Below are positions 16,830-25,093 of a DNA stretch of 47,564 nt, in pieces. The DNA is from Alphaproteobacteria bacterium (lineage in GTDB: Bacteria; Pseudomonadota; Alphaproteobacteria; UBA828). The notes beneath the pieces were generated by a model. That model ran no database searches, was not told the origin of the DNA, and worked only from the letters and a program-made list of their open reading frames with translations. Each line of letters begins with the position of its first letter. Position 1 is the first letter of the stretch. The DNA lies in assembly GCA_022826345.1 (NCBI GenBank), contig JAJDVB010000129.1:1-47564 (forward strand), read 5' to 3'. The translations under genes and the position numbers were made by a program.

Positions 16830-18362
16830 CTACTCCGCTGCGCGTTCGCTGAGCCGCGATTGCAGCGCGGCGCAGAGCGTTCGCAGGACTTCGAGGCGCG
16901 CGTGCCTCTTGTTGTTGCCGGGGACCAGAGTCCACGGCGCCTCACGGGTGCTGGTGCCGGCGATCATGTCGTTGGCGGCGTCCTCGTAGGCCTCCCACTT
17001 CGCGCGGTTGCGCCAGTCCTCCTCGGTCAGCTTCCAGCTCTTGTAGGGGTTCTCCTTGCGCGCGAGGAATCGCCGCTCCTGCTCGTCCTTGTCGATGTGG
17101 AGCCAGAACTTCATCAGCAGCGTGCCATGGCCGATGATCTGCTCCTCGAAGTCGCGGATCTCGGCGTAGGCGCGCCGCCATTCCGCCTCGGTTGCGAAAG
17201 ACTCGACGCGCTCCACCAGGAGCCGGCCGTACCAGCTGCGGTCGAAGACGGCGATTTGCCCGGCCTCGGGCAGGCGCCGCCAGAAACGCCAGAGGTAGTG
17301 ATGCGCGCGCTCCTCGTCGCTCGGCGCGCTCACCTGATGCACGCGGTAGCTACGGGCATCCAGCGCCGAGACCATGCGACGGATGGCGCCGCCCTTGCCA
17401 CCGGCATCCCAGCCTTCGAACACGAGGACGACAGAGAGGCCGTGCAGGAGATTCTGCGCGGCGAGCCAGTAGAGATCGGCCCTGAGACGCGCCATCGACT
17501 TCTCGTAGGCCTTGCGGCCCACGGTCTTCGTCTGATCGATCGTGGCCAGCGGCTTGACCTCCCGCACCGAGGCACCGACCACCGCCGGGCTCACGACGGG
17601 CGCACGGGCGCGGAAGCCCGCATCCGGCGGCGGCAGGCCGGCTAGGCGCGCTTCGAGCGCCCTGTTCACCATGCCCAGCACTCTGAGCGAGCGATAGCGC
17701 GCGTGGCGGCCGTCGACCACCAGCCACGGCGCCTCGGCGGTGCTGGTGCGGGTGATGATGTGCTCGGCGGCCTCGTTGAAATGGTCGTAGCGGTGCCAGT
17801 TGCGCCAGTCCCACTGAGAAATCCGCCAATGGTCGCGCGGGTGCTTCTGCAGGGCTTCCAGGCGCTGCTGCTGCGCCTTCTTGTCGAGGTGCATCCAGAA
17901 CTTGAGGATCAGCGCCCCGTCATCGGCGAGCGTCCGCTCGAACGCCGCGATGCGTGCGAGCTTCCGATCGAGGGCGCTCGGCCCGATGCGCCCGTAGGCG
18001 CGGTCCAGCAAGGGTGCCGAGTACCAGGAGCTGAGGAAGAGCCCCAGCCTGCCGCGTGCCGGCAGGTCGCGCCAGTAACGCCAGAACTCGGGCCGCTGGC
18101 CTTCTTCCTCCGTCAACCTGTCGTAAGCGTGGGTGACGATACGGCGCGGGTCGAGCCACTCGGTGAGAAGGTTGACCGTCTCCCCCTTGCCCCCGCCGTC
18201 CACCCCGGCGAACAGCACGATGACAGGAAAATCCGCCTTGGCCAGCGCGCGCTGGGACTCCACCAGCGAGACCCTGAGCGCCGTTGCCTGTTCTTCGAAC
18301 GCGGCCTTGGAAAGCTCCCTTACCCGCTCGCGTTCAACCTCTTCGAATACCCGCGCGCCCAT
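16830..18362 (-). CDS. pap: Polyphosphate:AMP phosphotransferase (tandem PPK2 domains)
   Basis: 510 residues with two PPK2 domains (about 20-250 and 285-505), the class II architecture that phosphorylates AMP to ADP with polyphosphate. The C-terminal domain has intact Walker A EGWDAGGKGGAIRR and lid-type FDRSWYGR motifs. The N-terminal domain keeps AGVDGGGKGETVN but its second motif is FLSSWYSAPL, consistent with the known pattern in which only the second domain is catalytic. A GGAGGGAG site precedes ATG 18362. It stands alone, convergent with the OYE-family gene, and probably recycles AMP under energy stress. Confidence 0.93.
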   Translation of the reverse strand: MGARVFEEVERERVRELSKAAFEEQATALRVSLVESQRALAKADFPVIVLFAGVDGGGKGETVNLLTEWLDPRRIVTHAYDRLTEEEGQRPEFWRYWRDLPARGRLGLFLSSWYSAPLLDRAYGRIGPSALDRKLARIAAFERTLADDGALILKFWMHLDKKAQQQRLEALQKHPRDHWRISQWDWRNWHRYDHFNEAAEHIITRTSTAEAPWLVVDGRHARYRSLRVLGMVNRALEARLAGLPPPDAGFRARAPVVSPAVVGASVREVKPLATIDQTKTVGRKAYEKSMARLRADLYWLAAQNLLHGLSVVLVFEGWDAGGKGGAIRRMVSALDARSYRVHQVSAPSDEERAHHYLWRFWRRLPEAGQIAVFDRSWYGRLLVERVESFATEAEWRRAYAEIRDFEEQIIGHGTLLMKFWLHIDKDEQERRFLARKENPYKSWKLTEEDWRNRAKWEAYEDAANDMIAGTSTREAPWTLVPGNNKRHARLEVLRTLCAALQSRLSERAAE

Positions 18363-18518
18363 CTCCCTCCCCGTCGAGGGCCATCCCCGCTCGACTACGG
18401 GGACGCTTCCTCTTGCGCCGCAGGCGGCCTCTCCGGGCTCGTCCTGCGTGCTCAGGTTATAACGGTATTACGCCCGCAAGACGATTTCGACATGGATTTG
18501 GCGGGACCGGCGGCGCGG

Positions 18519-19361
18519 TCAGCCGTGGATGTCCTCGGTCTGCGCGCAGAGGGCGCCGTAGAGGTCCGGCCGGCGGTCCCGGAAGAAGGGTTTCTTTTGA
18601 CGCACCTCGAAGACGCGGCGGCGGTCCAGCGTCGCCGTGATGATCTCGTCATCCTCGTTGCCGGCGCAGGCCAGCACCTGGCCCTCGGGATCGACCACCA
18701 TGCTTTCGCCGCCGAATTGCCAGCCGCTCTCGGGCCCGACCTTGTTGCAGGGCGCGAAGTAGACCGCGTTCTCCCAGGCCCTCGTAATCATCATTTCGCG
18801 CCAGGGGCCGACGCGCGGGGCCGCGAACGGCACCACGATCAGCTCGGCACCGTTGACCGCCGAGCAACGCGCGTGCTCGGGAAAGAACGTGTCGTAGCAA
18901 ATGATGATTCCGATCTTCCACGCGCCGACCCGAAAGACCGAGAAGCGCGAGCCGAAGCGGAAATACATGCGCTCGAGACTGAGATAGAGCCCCGGCATCA
19001 CCTTGCGATACTTGCCGATGATGTCGCCTGCGGGGTCGATGACGAAGGCCGTGTCGTAGTAGAGGCCGGCGGCTTCCTCCTCGTAGAGCGTCGCGATCAG
19101 GTGGATCTTGTGCTCGGCCGCCTTGGCCCGCATCGCGGTAATGCTCGGCCCCGTCGCGGGCTCCGCCCGCTTCAGGTGCTCGTGGTCGCGCTCGTTGAAG
19201 ACGTAAGGGTGATTGAAGAATTCCGGGATCACCACCAGGTCGGGCTGCTCGGTTTCGACCGCCCGGTCGATATGGGCGGCGGCCTGCGCGATGTTCGCAT
19301 CGCGATCCGGCCCGCTGTTCATCTGCACCAGGCTGAGCGTGATTTGATCGCCGAGGCTCAT
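18519..19361 (-). CDS. Nitrilase-superfamily carbon-nitrogen hydrolase
   Basis: 280 residues with the Glu-Lys-Cys triad: Glu47 (VVIPEFF), Lys120 (GKYRKVMPG) and Cys155 (IIICYDTFFPE). An NHPYVF loop and GGESMVVDPEG complete the fold. The superfamily cleaves nonpeptide C-N bonds of amides, nitriles or N-carbamoyl compounds. The nearest style is N-carbamoyl-amino-acid or aliphatic amidase-like branches, but no substrate can be assigned. ATG 19361 has a GGAGGACAG site. It diverges, over about 115 bases, from a hydantoinase-B gene; ring-opening followed by decarbamoylation is a plausible functional link. Confidence 0.9.
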   Translation of the reverse strand: MSLGDQITLSLVQMNSGPDRDANIAQAAAHIDRAVETEQPDLVVIPEFFNHPYVFNERDHEHLKRAEPATGPSITAMRAKAAEHKIHLIATLYEEEAAGLYYDTAFVIDPAGDIIGKYRKVMPGLYLSLERMYFRFGSRFSVFRVGAWKIGIIICYDTFFPEHARCSAVNGAELIVVPFAAPRVGPWREMMITRAWENAVYFAPCNKVGPESGWQFGGESMVVDPEGQVLACAGNEDDEIITATLDRRRVFEVRQKKPFFRDRRPDLYGALCAQTEDIHG

Positions 19362-19476
19362 GCGCCTGTCCTCCAGCCAAGATTTCTCCTGGGAAGCTAG
19401 CAGTTAGGCTCGGCAGGCTCACCCGCTATCATGCGCGTGGCACGGGATGGCCAAGCCCAAACGGCGGGGAGAGAGC

Positions 19477-21312
19477 GTGAGTCGGGCCGCAGCCACCATC
19501 GATCCGGTCACCGCAAATGTGATCTACGGCGCGCTGGAGACCATCGCTGTCGAGATGGGCTTCAAGCTGATGCGCATGTCGCATTCGAGCCTGATCCGGG
19601 AATCCGAGGATTTCGGCGCCGCCGTGCTGGACGCGGCCGGCAACCAGATCGCCGAGACGCCGCAGAGCACGCCGCTCCAGTCGGGCCCGCTGCCGGGCTA
19701 CGTGCGCGGCATTCGCGCGGCGCTGGCGCGGCGCGGCGAGGCGATCGAGCCAGGCGATGTCTACATCCACAACGACGCCTATGGCGGCGCCAGCCACGTG
19801 CCCGACGTGGCGTTCTGCGTGCCGGTGTTTCACGAAGGCACGCTGGTGGGTTTCACCGGGACCGCCGCTCACCACGTCGATATCGGTGCCCACACGCCGG
19901 GCAGCGCCGGAATCGTCGATGCGGTGGACGCCTACGCCGAAGGCATTCAGCTCAAGGGCCTCAAGATCTACGACAAGGGGGTCCGGAACACGACGCTCTG
20001 GGCGGTGCTGGGGGACAATATCCGCGCCTCCCACCTGGTACTGGGCGACATGGAGGCGCAGATCGCAGCTGCCCGGATCGGCGCCGAGGCCTTTCTCGAC
20101 CTGATCGAGCGCCACGGGCTCGAGACGGTGCAGGCGGCCTGCACTGCGCTCATGGACTATTCCGAGCGCATGATGCGGCAGGCCATCGAGGCGCTTCCGG
20201 ACGGGCGCTATCAGGCGCAGGGCGCCATCGATGGCTTCCTGGACGACGACGACCCGGCACGCCGCGAGCTCCCCATCGCGGTCACCGTCACCGTCTCAGG
20301 CAGCGACATCACGGTCGACTTCACCGGCACGTCTGCACAGGTGGACGACCGGCCGATCAACATGCCGCTCCACGGCACGGTCGACTGCGCGGTCTGGATG
20401 ACGCTCCGCTCCATCTTGCTTGACTCGGCCGTGCACGGCCGCGTGCCGCTCAACGCCGGTCTGACCCGCCCGATCCACATCGTCGCGCCCAGGGGCACTC
20501 TGGTGAACCCGATCTTTCCGGCGCCCACGATCTCGCGCGCCTGCCCAGGGATTCAATGCGCCGACACGATCATGAAGGCGCTCGCCCAGGCCGTGCCCGG
20601 CCAGGTCTCAGCTGGCGTCGGTAACCTCAACGTCGTCGCTTACAGCGGGCTGCGCGGGGAGAGCCACTGGGTCCACATGGAAATCTACGAGGGCGCCTAT
20701 GGCGGGCGCGCTGGCAAGGATGGCATGGACGCGGTGGATATCCTCTTCACCAACACGCGGAACAACCCCATCGAGGATGTCGAATCGCACTTCCCGCTGC
20801 GCATCCACCGCTATGAGCTGCGCGACGAGGGTTGCGCGGCGGGGCGGTGGCGCGGCGGAATCGGGCCGATCCGCGAGACCGAATTGCTCGACGATGCGGG
20901 GTTCTCGATCGAAGGCGAAGGCCAGCGCTTCCCACCCTGGGGACATGACGGCGGTGCCGAAGGCCGAGCCAACAGCATCACCCTCGTCCGCGTCGACGGC
21001 TCGGAGCAGGCGTTGCCCTCCAAGCTCGCGCACATGAAGGCTGCCGCCGGCGACCGCGTGATCGTCACCTCGGGCTGCGGCGGCGGCTATGGCGACCCGC
21101 TGCTGCGACCGGCCGAGCAGGTGGCGGCGGACGTCGTCGATGGCCACATCAGCGCCGAGGTGGCACTGCGCGACTACGGCGTGGTGTTCACGGATACGCT
21201 TGGGCTCGACGCTGCCGCCACGGCGCGCGAGCGCGAACTCCGCGCCAGACCGGCACCGGAAGACCCGTCGGTGCGCTCTCGGCAAGCCGGCGCATCCGAG
21301 CGGCCAACCTGA
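19477..21312 (+). CDS. Hydantoinase B/oxoprolinase family protein, without an adjacent A subunit
   Basis: 611 residues from GTG 19477, chosen because GGGGAGAG lies just upstream and the protein then opens MSRAAATIDPVTANVIYGAL like other HyuB proteins; an ATG at 19447 in the same frame lacks a ribosome site. Landmarks are MSHSSLIRESEDFGAAV, PGDVYIHNDAYGGASHVPD, PIFPAPTISRACPG and TSGCGGGYGDPLLR. HyuB normally pairs with ATP-binding HyuA for ATP-dependent ring opening or acetophenone/acetone-type carboxylation. No hyuA adjoins here; a HyuA/HyuB pair is 12 kb away. It may use a distant A subunit. It is convergent with the RsbW-like gene. Confidence 0.88.
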   Translation: MSRAAATIDPVTANVIYGALETIAVEMGFKLMRMSHSSLIRESEDFGAAVLDAAGNQIAETPQSTPLQSGPLPGYVRGIRAALARRGEAIEPGDVYIHNDAYGGASHVPDVAFCVPVFHEGTLVGFTGTAAHHVDIGAHTPGSAGIVDAVDAYAEGIQLKGLKIYDKGVRNTTLWAVLGDNIRASHLVLGDMEAQIAAARIGAEAFLDLIERHGLETVQAACTALMDYSERMMRQAIEALPDGRYQAQGAIDGFLDDDDPARRELPIAVTVTVSGSDITVDFTGTSAQVDDRPINMPLHGTVDCAVWMTLRSILLDSAVHGRVPLNAGLTRPIHIVAPRGTLVNPIFPAPTISRACPGIQCADTIMKALAQAVPGQVSAGVGNLNVVAYSGLRGESHWVHMEIYEGAYGGRAGKDGMDAVDILFTNTRNNPIEDVESHFPLRIHRYELRDEGCAAGRWRGGIGPIRETELLDDAGFSIEGEGQRFPPWGHDGGAEGRANSITLVRVDGSEQALPSKLAHMKAAAGDRVIVTSGCGGGYGDPLLRPAEQVAADVVDGHISAEVALRDYGVVFTDTLGLDAAATARERELRARPAPEDPSVRSRQAGASERPT

Positions 21313-21321
21313 TCGCTTCGA

Positions 21322-21768
21322 CTATTCCTCGTCCTGCCCGGCCGTGTTCTTCCTCAACGTGATGACGTTGAGCGCATCCCGGCGCTGGTAGTTCACGTCG
21401 TCCATCATCTGCTGTACGAGGAAGAGGCCGAGCCCGCCGAGAGCGCGCTCTTCAAGAGTCGCGTCGACGTTGGGTTCGCGCTCCAGGGATGAGTCGAAGG
21501 CCCTGCCATCGTCGACGATCACAATGACCAGCGTGTCGCCTTCCTGGCGCAGGGTGAGATCGATGCGGTGCTCGGCCTCGTCGTCATAGCCGTAGCTGAT
21601 GGTGTTGGTCAGGATCTCGTCGATCGAGAGATTGACCGCGTAGGCGATCTGCGGCGACAGGCTCCGCGCCTCGCAAAACGCGTCGATTTTCTCTGCGGCA
21701 GCGCCGATTTCCCGCAGGTCGTTGACCAGCGAGAGTTCGAGCGCGCTGTCTCTTGTGGATTCGTTCAT
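21322..21768 (-). CDS. RsbW-like ATP-binding anti-sigma/serine kinase
   Basis: 148 residues from ATG 21768 (the frame stays open to 21900, but the added part is basic and unlike the family). The GHKL fold is complete: N-box LSIDEILTNTISYGY (about 50-64), G1 IVDDGRAFD (about 88-96) and G2 GGLGLFLVQQMMDD (about 115-128). Such proteins bind or phosphorylate a STAS antagonist and release a sigma factor or another target. No sigma factor, phosphatase or STAS gene adjoins. The nearest STAS gene is at 31892, so a partner switch is possible but unproven. Confidence 0.88.
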   Translation of the reverse strand: MNESTRDSALELSLVNDLREIGAAAEKIDAFCEARSLSPQIAYAVNLSIDEILTNTISYGYDDEAEHRIDLTLRQEGDTLVIVIVDDGRAFDSSLEREPNVDATLEERALGGLGLFLVQQMMDDVNYQRRDALNVITLRKNTAGQDEE

Positions 21769-21989
21769 CGGCCAAACGTGTCGCGACGCCTGCTGGGCTA
21801 CGTGTCGGCCCCCATAGCGTGCACCCTTTTCGCCTATTCGGGAGGACATGCCAACCGCTTTAGCCCGGCGCGAACGCCGCTTCTCCCTGTTTGGCCTCAC
21901 TTGATCGAACCCGCCCTGCCCGCCACACTGGCAATGGAGGACTGGCCGAGCGGGCGCACGCGCGGTCGCAACAGGGAGGAACGACCGAG

Positions 21990-23336
21990 ATGTCCAACGA
22001 CGCCGAAGCTGCGCTGCTCGATCGAGACAACGCGCACCTGCTCCATCCGCTGCACAGCCGTGCCGTCCATGCCACCGGCAAGGTCTGGGTCGGCGGGGAA
22101 GGGGCTTTCCTCGTCGATGCGAACGGGGATCGTTACATCGACGGTCTCTCCGGCCTCTGGAACAACACCGCCGGAAACGGCTGCCGTGAGCTGGTCGAGG
22201 CCGGGAGCAAGCAGCTCGCCGAGATGGCCTATGCGTCCGGCTATTCCGGCAGCACCAACCCGCGCGCCATCGAGCTTGCCGAGAAGCTCGCCCGGATCAC
22301 CTACCCGAACATCAACCACTTCTTCTTCACGTCGGGCGGTGGTGAGGCGACCGACAGCAACATCAAGATGGCCCGCTACTACTGGAAGCTGAAGGGCCAG
22401 CCGGAGAAGACCAAGGTCATCTCCCGCATCTGGGGCTATCACGGCGTCACGCTGGCGGCGATGTGCGCCACAGGCATGAGCATCTACTGGCCGAGTTTCG
22501 AGCCGCGCATGCCGGGCTTCGTCCATATTCCGAGCCCCTATCCCTATCGCTACGAGGCGCCGGAGGGCGCGGAGAGTCAGGGCATCGCTGCGGCCGACGA
22601 GCTCGAGAAAGCCATCCTCGCCGAAGGACCCGAGACAGTGGCGATGTTCATTGCCGAGCCGGTGCAGGGCGGCGGCGGCGTGATTCCGCCTCAGCCCGAC
22701 TACTTCCCGCGCATCCGCGAGATCTGCACGAAGTACGACGTGCTGATGGTCTCGGACGAGGTGATTACCGGCTTCGGCCGCACCGGCAAGATGTTCGGCT
22801 TGCAGCATTGGGGCGTCAAGCCGGACATGATCCAGTTCGCCAAGGCCATCACCTCGGGCTACTTCTCACTCGGCGGAATCGGGATCAGCGACGAGATCGC
22901 CGACACGATGCACGAGAGCGGCAAGCCCTGGATGCACGCCTACACCTACAGCGCACATCCCACGGGCTGCGCCATCGGCTGCGCCATGCTCGACCTGGTC
23001 GAACGGGAGGATTTCCCCGGCCAGGCCGCGGAAAAGGGCAAGCGCCTGCTCGTCGGCCTCAAGGACGCGCTCGCCGATCATCCCAATGTCGGCGACATCC
23101 GGGGACTCGGGCTCATGTGCGCCGTGGAGTACGTGAAGGATCGGGCGACGAAGGAGAGCTTCGATCCCGCCGACGGCGTCGCCGCCAAGATCAACGCGGA
23201 GGCGGTGTCGCGCGGGCTCTTCAGCCGCTTCCGGCCGGACGTCTACATGGTTGCGCCGCCGATCATCATCGACGACGAGACCATCGATCAGATGGTGGAG
23301 ATCACAGCCGAGTCGACGCGGGCTGTCCTTGGCTGA
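21990..23336 (+). CDS. Class III omega-aminotransferase
   Basis: 448 residues from ATG 21990, with AGGGAGGA 10 bases upstream. The PLP lysine is Lys285 (MIQFAKAITSGY). DGLSGLWNNTAGNG, FFTSGGGEATDSNIKMAR and VSDEVITGFGRTGK are those of the beta-alanine/putrescine/taurine:pyruvate transaminase group. It would move an omega-amino group to pyruvate and leave an aldehyde or keto acid. The stop overlaps the likely start of the Fe-S gene, and the genes continue to GMC oxidoreductase and AhpD-like protein, so it heads a five-gene operon. Exact amine donor unknown. Confidence 0.92.
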   Translation: MSNDAEAALLDRDNAHLLHPLHSRAVHATGKVWVGGEGAFLVDANGDRYIDGLSGLWNNTAGNGCRELVEAGSKQLAEMAYASGYSGSTNPRAIELAEKLARITYPNINHFFFTSGGGEATDSNIKMARYYWKLKGQPEKTKVISRIWGYHGVTLAAMCATGMSIYWPSFEPRMPGFVHIPSPYPYRYEAPEGAESQGIAAADELEKAILAEGPETVAMFIAEPVQGGGGVIPPQPDYFPRIREICTKYDVLMVSDEVITGFGRTGKMFGLQHWGVKPDMIQFAKAITSGYFSLGGIGISDEIADTMHESGKPWMHAYTYSAHPTGCAIGCAMLDLVEREDFPGQAAEKGKRLLVGLKDALADHPNVGDIRGLGLMCAVEYVKDRATKESFDPADGVAAKINAEAVSRGLFSRFRPDVYMVAPPIIIDDETIDQMVEITAESTRAVLG

Positions 23337-24678
23337 GAGCGGCACGCAGGCCGCGCTGGGGGAGGATCGTCCGGCGCCACGGCCACCCATAGACTGGGAG
23401 GCGCCCGAATTCCTGGACGCGAGCGCGCTCGATGACGAGTTGCGCCGCGTCGCGGGCGTCTGTCACACCTGCCGCCGCTGTGAGGATCTCTGCGAGAGTT
23501 TTCCGCGACTCTTCGATCTGATTGATGGCGCGGGCAGCGTCGAGGCGGTCAAGAGCGCTGATTTCGAGAGCGTGGGCGCGGCCTGCACGCTCTGCGACAT
23601 GTGTTATCCGGTCTGCCCCTATACGCCGCCACACGTGCACGCGGTCGATTTCCCGGCGCTGATGATCCGCCAGCGGGCGCATGCCAAGGGCAAGGTGGGC
23701 GTCTTCGAGCGCGCACTGGGTTCGACCGACCGCAATGGCCGGCTGTTCGGCGCTATCGCTCCGCTCGCCAACTGGGCGGCGCGCCGGGGCAACTGGCTGA
23801 CCCGATCGCTCATGGAAGCGTTCGCCGGCATTCACCGGGACGCGGTGCTGCCGCGCTTCCATGCCCGCAGCTTCAGCCGGCGGGCCGCCGCACGCCCACC
23901 GGCCGTAGACACGAACGCGCCGGCCGCCGGCCGCAAGGCCGTGCTCTACGCCACCTGCTTCGTCGAGTACAACAAGCCGGGAATTGGCCGCGCCGCCCAG
24001 GGCGTGCTGGCGAAGAACGGTGTCGAGACCAAGATTGTCTACGACGAATGCTGCGGGATGCCGCAATTGGAGCGCGGCGATATTGGCGAGGTCTGCCGCC
24101 GCGCCCGCCGCGTTGCCGCGTCGCTGGTCCCCTGGATCGAGCGTGGCTGGGACGTGATCGCGCCGATCCCGTCGTGCGCGCTGATGATGAAGACGATGTG
24201 GCCCCAATGCCTGCCGGACGACCCGGCGGTGGCGCGCCTCGCGGAGCACACGAGCGATATCTCCGAGTACGTCGTGGGCATCGCCCGCAGCGAGGGGCTG
24301 GCCGAAGGGCTGACGCCGCTGGACGGCGATGTCGCGCTCCACCAGGCCTGCCACGCCAGGGCCCAGAACATTGGCGCCAAGGCCGCGGTCATGCTGCGCA
24401 TGATCCCGAAGAGCAACGTGCTGATGATGCAGCGCTGCGCCGGACACGGCGGCACCTGGGGCGTCATGAAACGGAATTTCGAGACCGGCATGAAGGTCGG
24501 CGAGCCGGTCATCCGGCAGGCGGCCGAGAGCGGCCGCGCCTACCTCGCCTCAGAGTGTCCGCTCGCCGGCGACCACATCGTGCAGGGGATGGAGCGTCTG
24601 GATGCGGGCCGCGCCCGCGCAGACCGTGCCCAACACCCGATCGAATTACTCGCCAAGAGCTATGGCATCGACACCTGA
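23329..24678 (+). CDS. HdrD/GlpC-like Fe-S electron-transfer protein
   Basis: About 449 residues from TTG 23329, which overlaps the aminotransferase stop; the start is uncertain because no strong ribosome site is visible (another TTG exists at 23251). Two ferredoxin-type clusters: Cys45/48/51/55 and Cys86/89/92/96 (CTLCDMCYPVCP). Two CCG-like regions follow: ATCFVEYNKPGIG with DECCGMP, and HQACHARAQNIG with MQRCAGHGGTWGVM, the second lacking the double cysteine. Such proteins shuttle electrons from a flavoprotein towards quinone or a disulfide. Here it sits directly before a small subunit and a GMC flavoenzyme, suggesting it is their electron acceptor. Confidence 0.85.
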   Translation: MAESGTQAALGEDRPAPRPPIDWEAPEFLDASALDDELRRVAGVCHTCRRCEDLCESFPRLFDLIDGAGSVEAVKSADFESVGAACTLCDMCYPVCPYTPPHVHAVDFPALMIRQRAHAKGKVGVFERALGSTDRNGRLFGAIAPLANWAARRGNWLTRSLMEAFAGIHRDAVLPRFHARSFSRRAAARPPAVDTNAPAAGRKAVLYATCFVEYNKPGIGRAAQGVLAKNGVETKIVYDECCGMPQLERGDIGEVCRRARRVAASLVPWIERGWDVIAPIPSCALMMKTMWPQCLPDDPAVARLAEHTSDISEYVVGIARSEGLAEGLTPLDGDVALHQACHARAQNIGAKAAVMLRMIPKSNVLMMQRCAGHGGTWGVMKRNFETGMKVGEPVIRQAAESGRAYLASECPLAGDHIVQGMERLDAGRARADRAQHPIELLAKSYGIDT

Positions 24679-25093
24679 CCGCGCGCTCGACGTGCATGCG
24701 ACTGAGACGCTGACCGCGATGGCGCGCGTGCTCTATCCCCACGACTTCCTGGACGACTCGCCTTATCGTCAGGTGGTCGACATCGTGGCTGGGGACGCGG
24801 ATTCCGCTCAGCGCACCCTGTTGGCAGAGGGTGTCACGGCGCTAGATGGGGCCTCGGACCGCCAGTTCCTTGACCTTGGGGAAAAGGAACGGCTCGCGGC
24901 GGTCCAGGCGATCGAGCGCACACCCTTCTTCGAGACGATGCGCGCGGCCACGGCGCGCCACCTCTATTCCAATCCGACGATCTGGCACCACTTCAGTTAC
25001 GAGGGGCCGTCCCACCATCTCGGCGGCTATATCGATCGCGGCTTCGACGATATCGACTGGATTTCCGAAGAGGACGTGAGGGTAGATGAATGA
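24662..25093 (+). CDS. Gluconate 2-dehydrogenase subunit 3-like protein
   Basis: 143 residues from ATG 24662, overlapping the Fe-S gene by 17 bases. LTAMARVLYPHDFLDDSPY near the N-terminus and TIWHHFSYEGPSHHLGGYIDRGFDDIDW near the C-terminus match the small (gamma) subunit found with membrane gluconate/sorbitol/alcohol dehydrogenases. Classical members carry a Tat signal and export the flavin subunit; none is visible here, which suggests a cytoplasmic complex. It ends in an ATGA overlap with the GMC gene, as expected for a stoichiometric partner. Confidence 0.82.
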   Translation: MASTPDRALDVHATETLTAMARVLYPHDFLDDSPYRQVVDIVAGDADSAQRTLLAEGVTALDGASDRQFLDLGEKERLAAVQAIERTPFFETMRAATARHLYSNPTIWHHFSYEGPSHHLGGYIDRGFDDIDWISEEDVRVDE

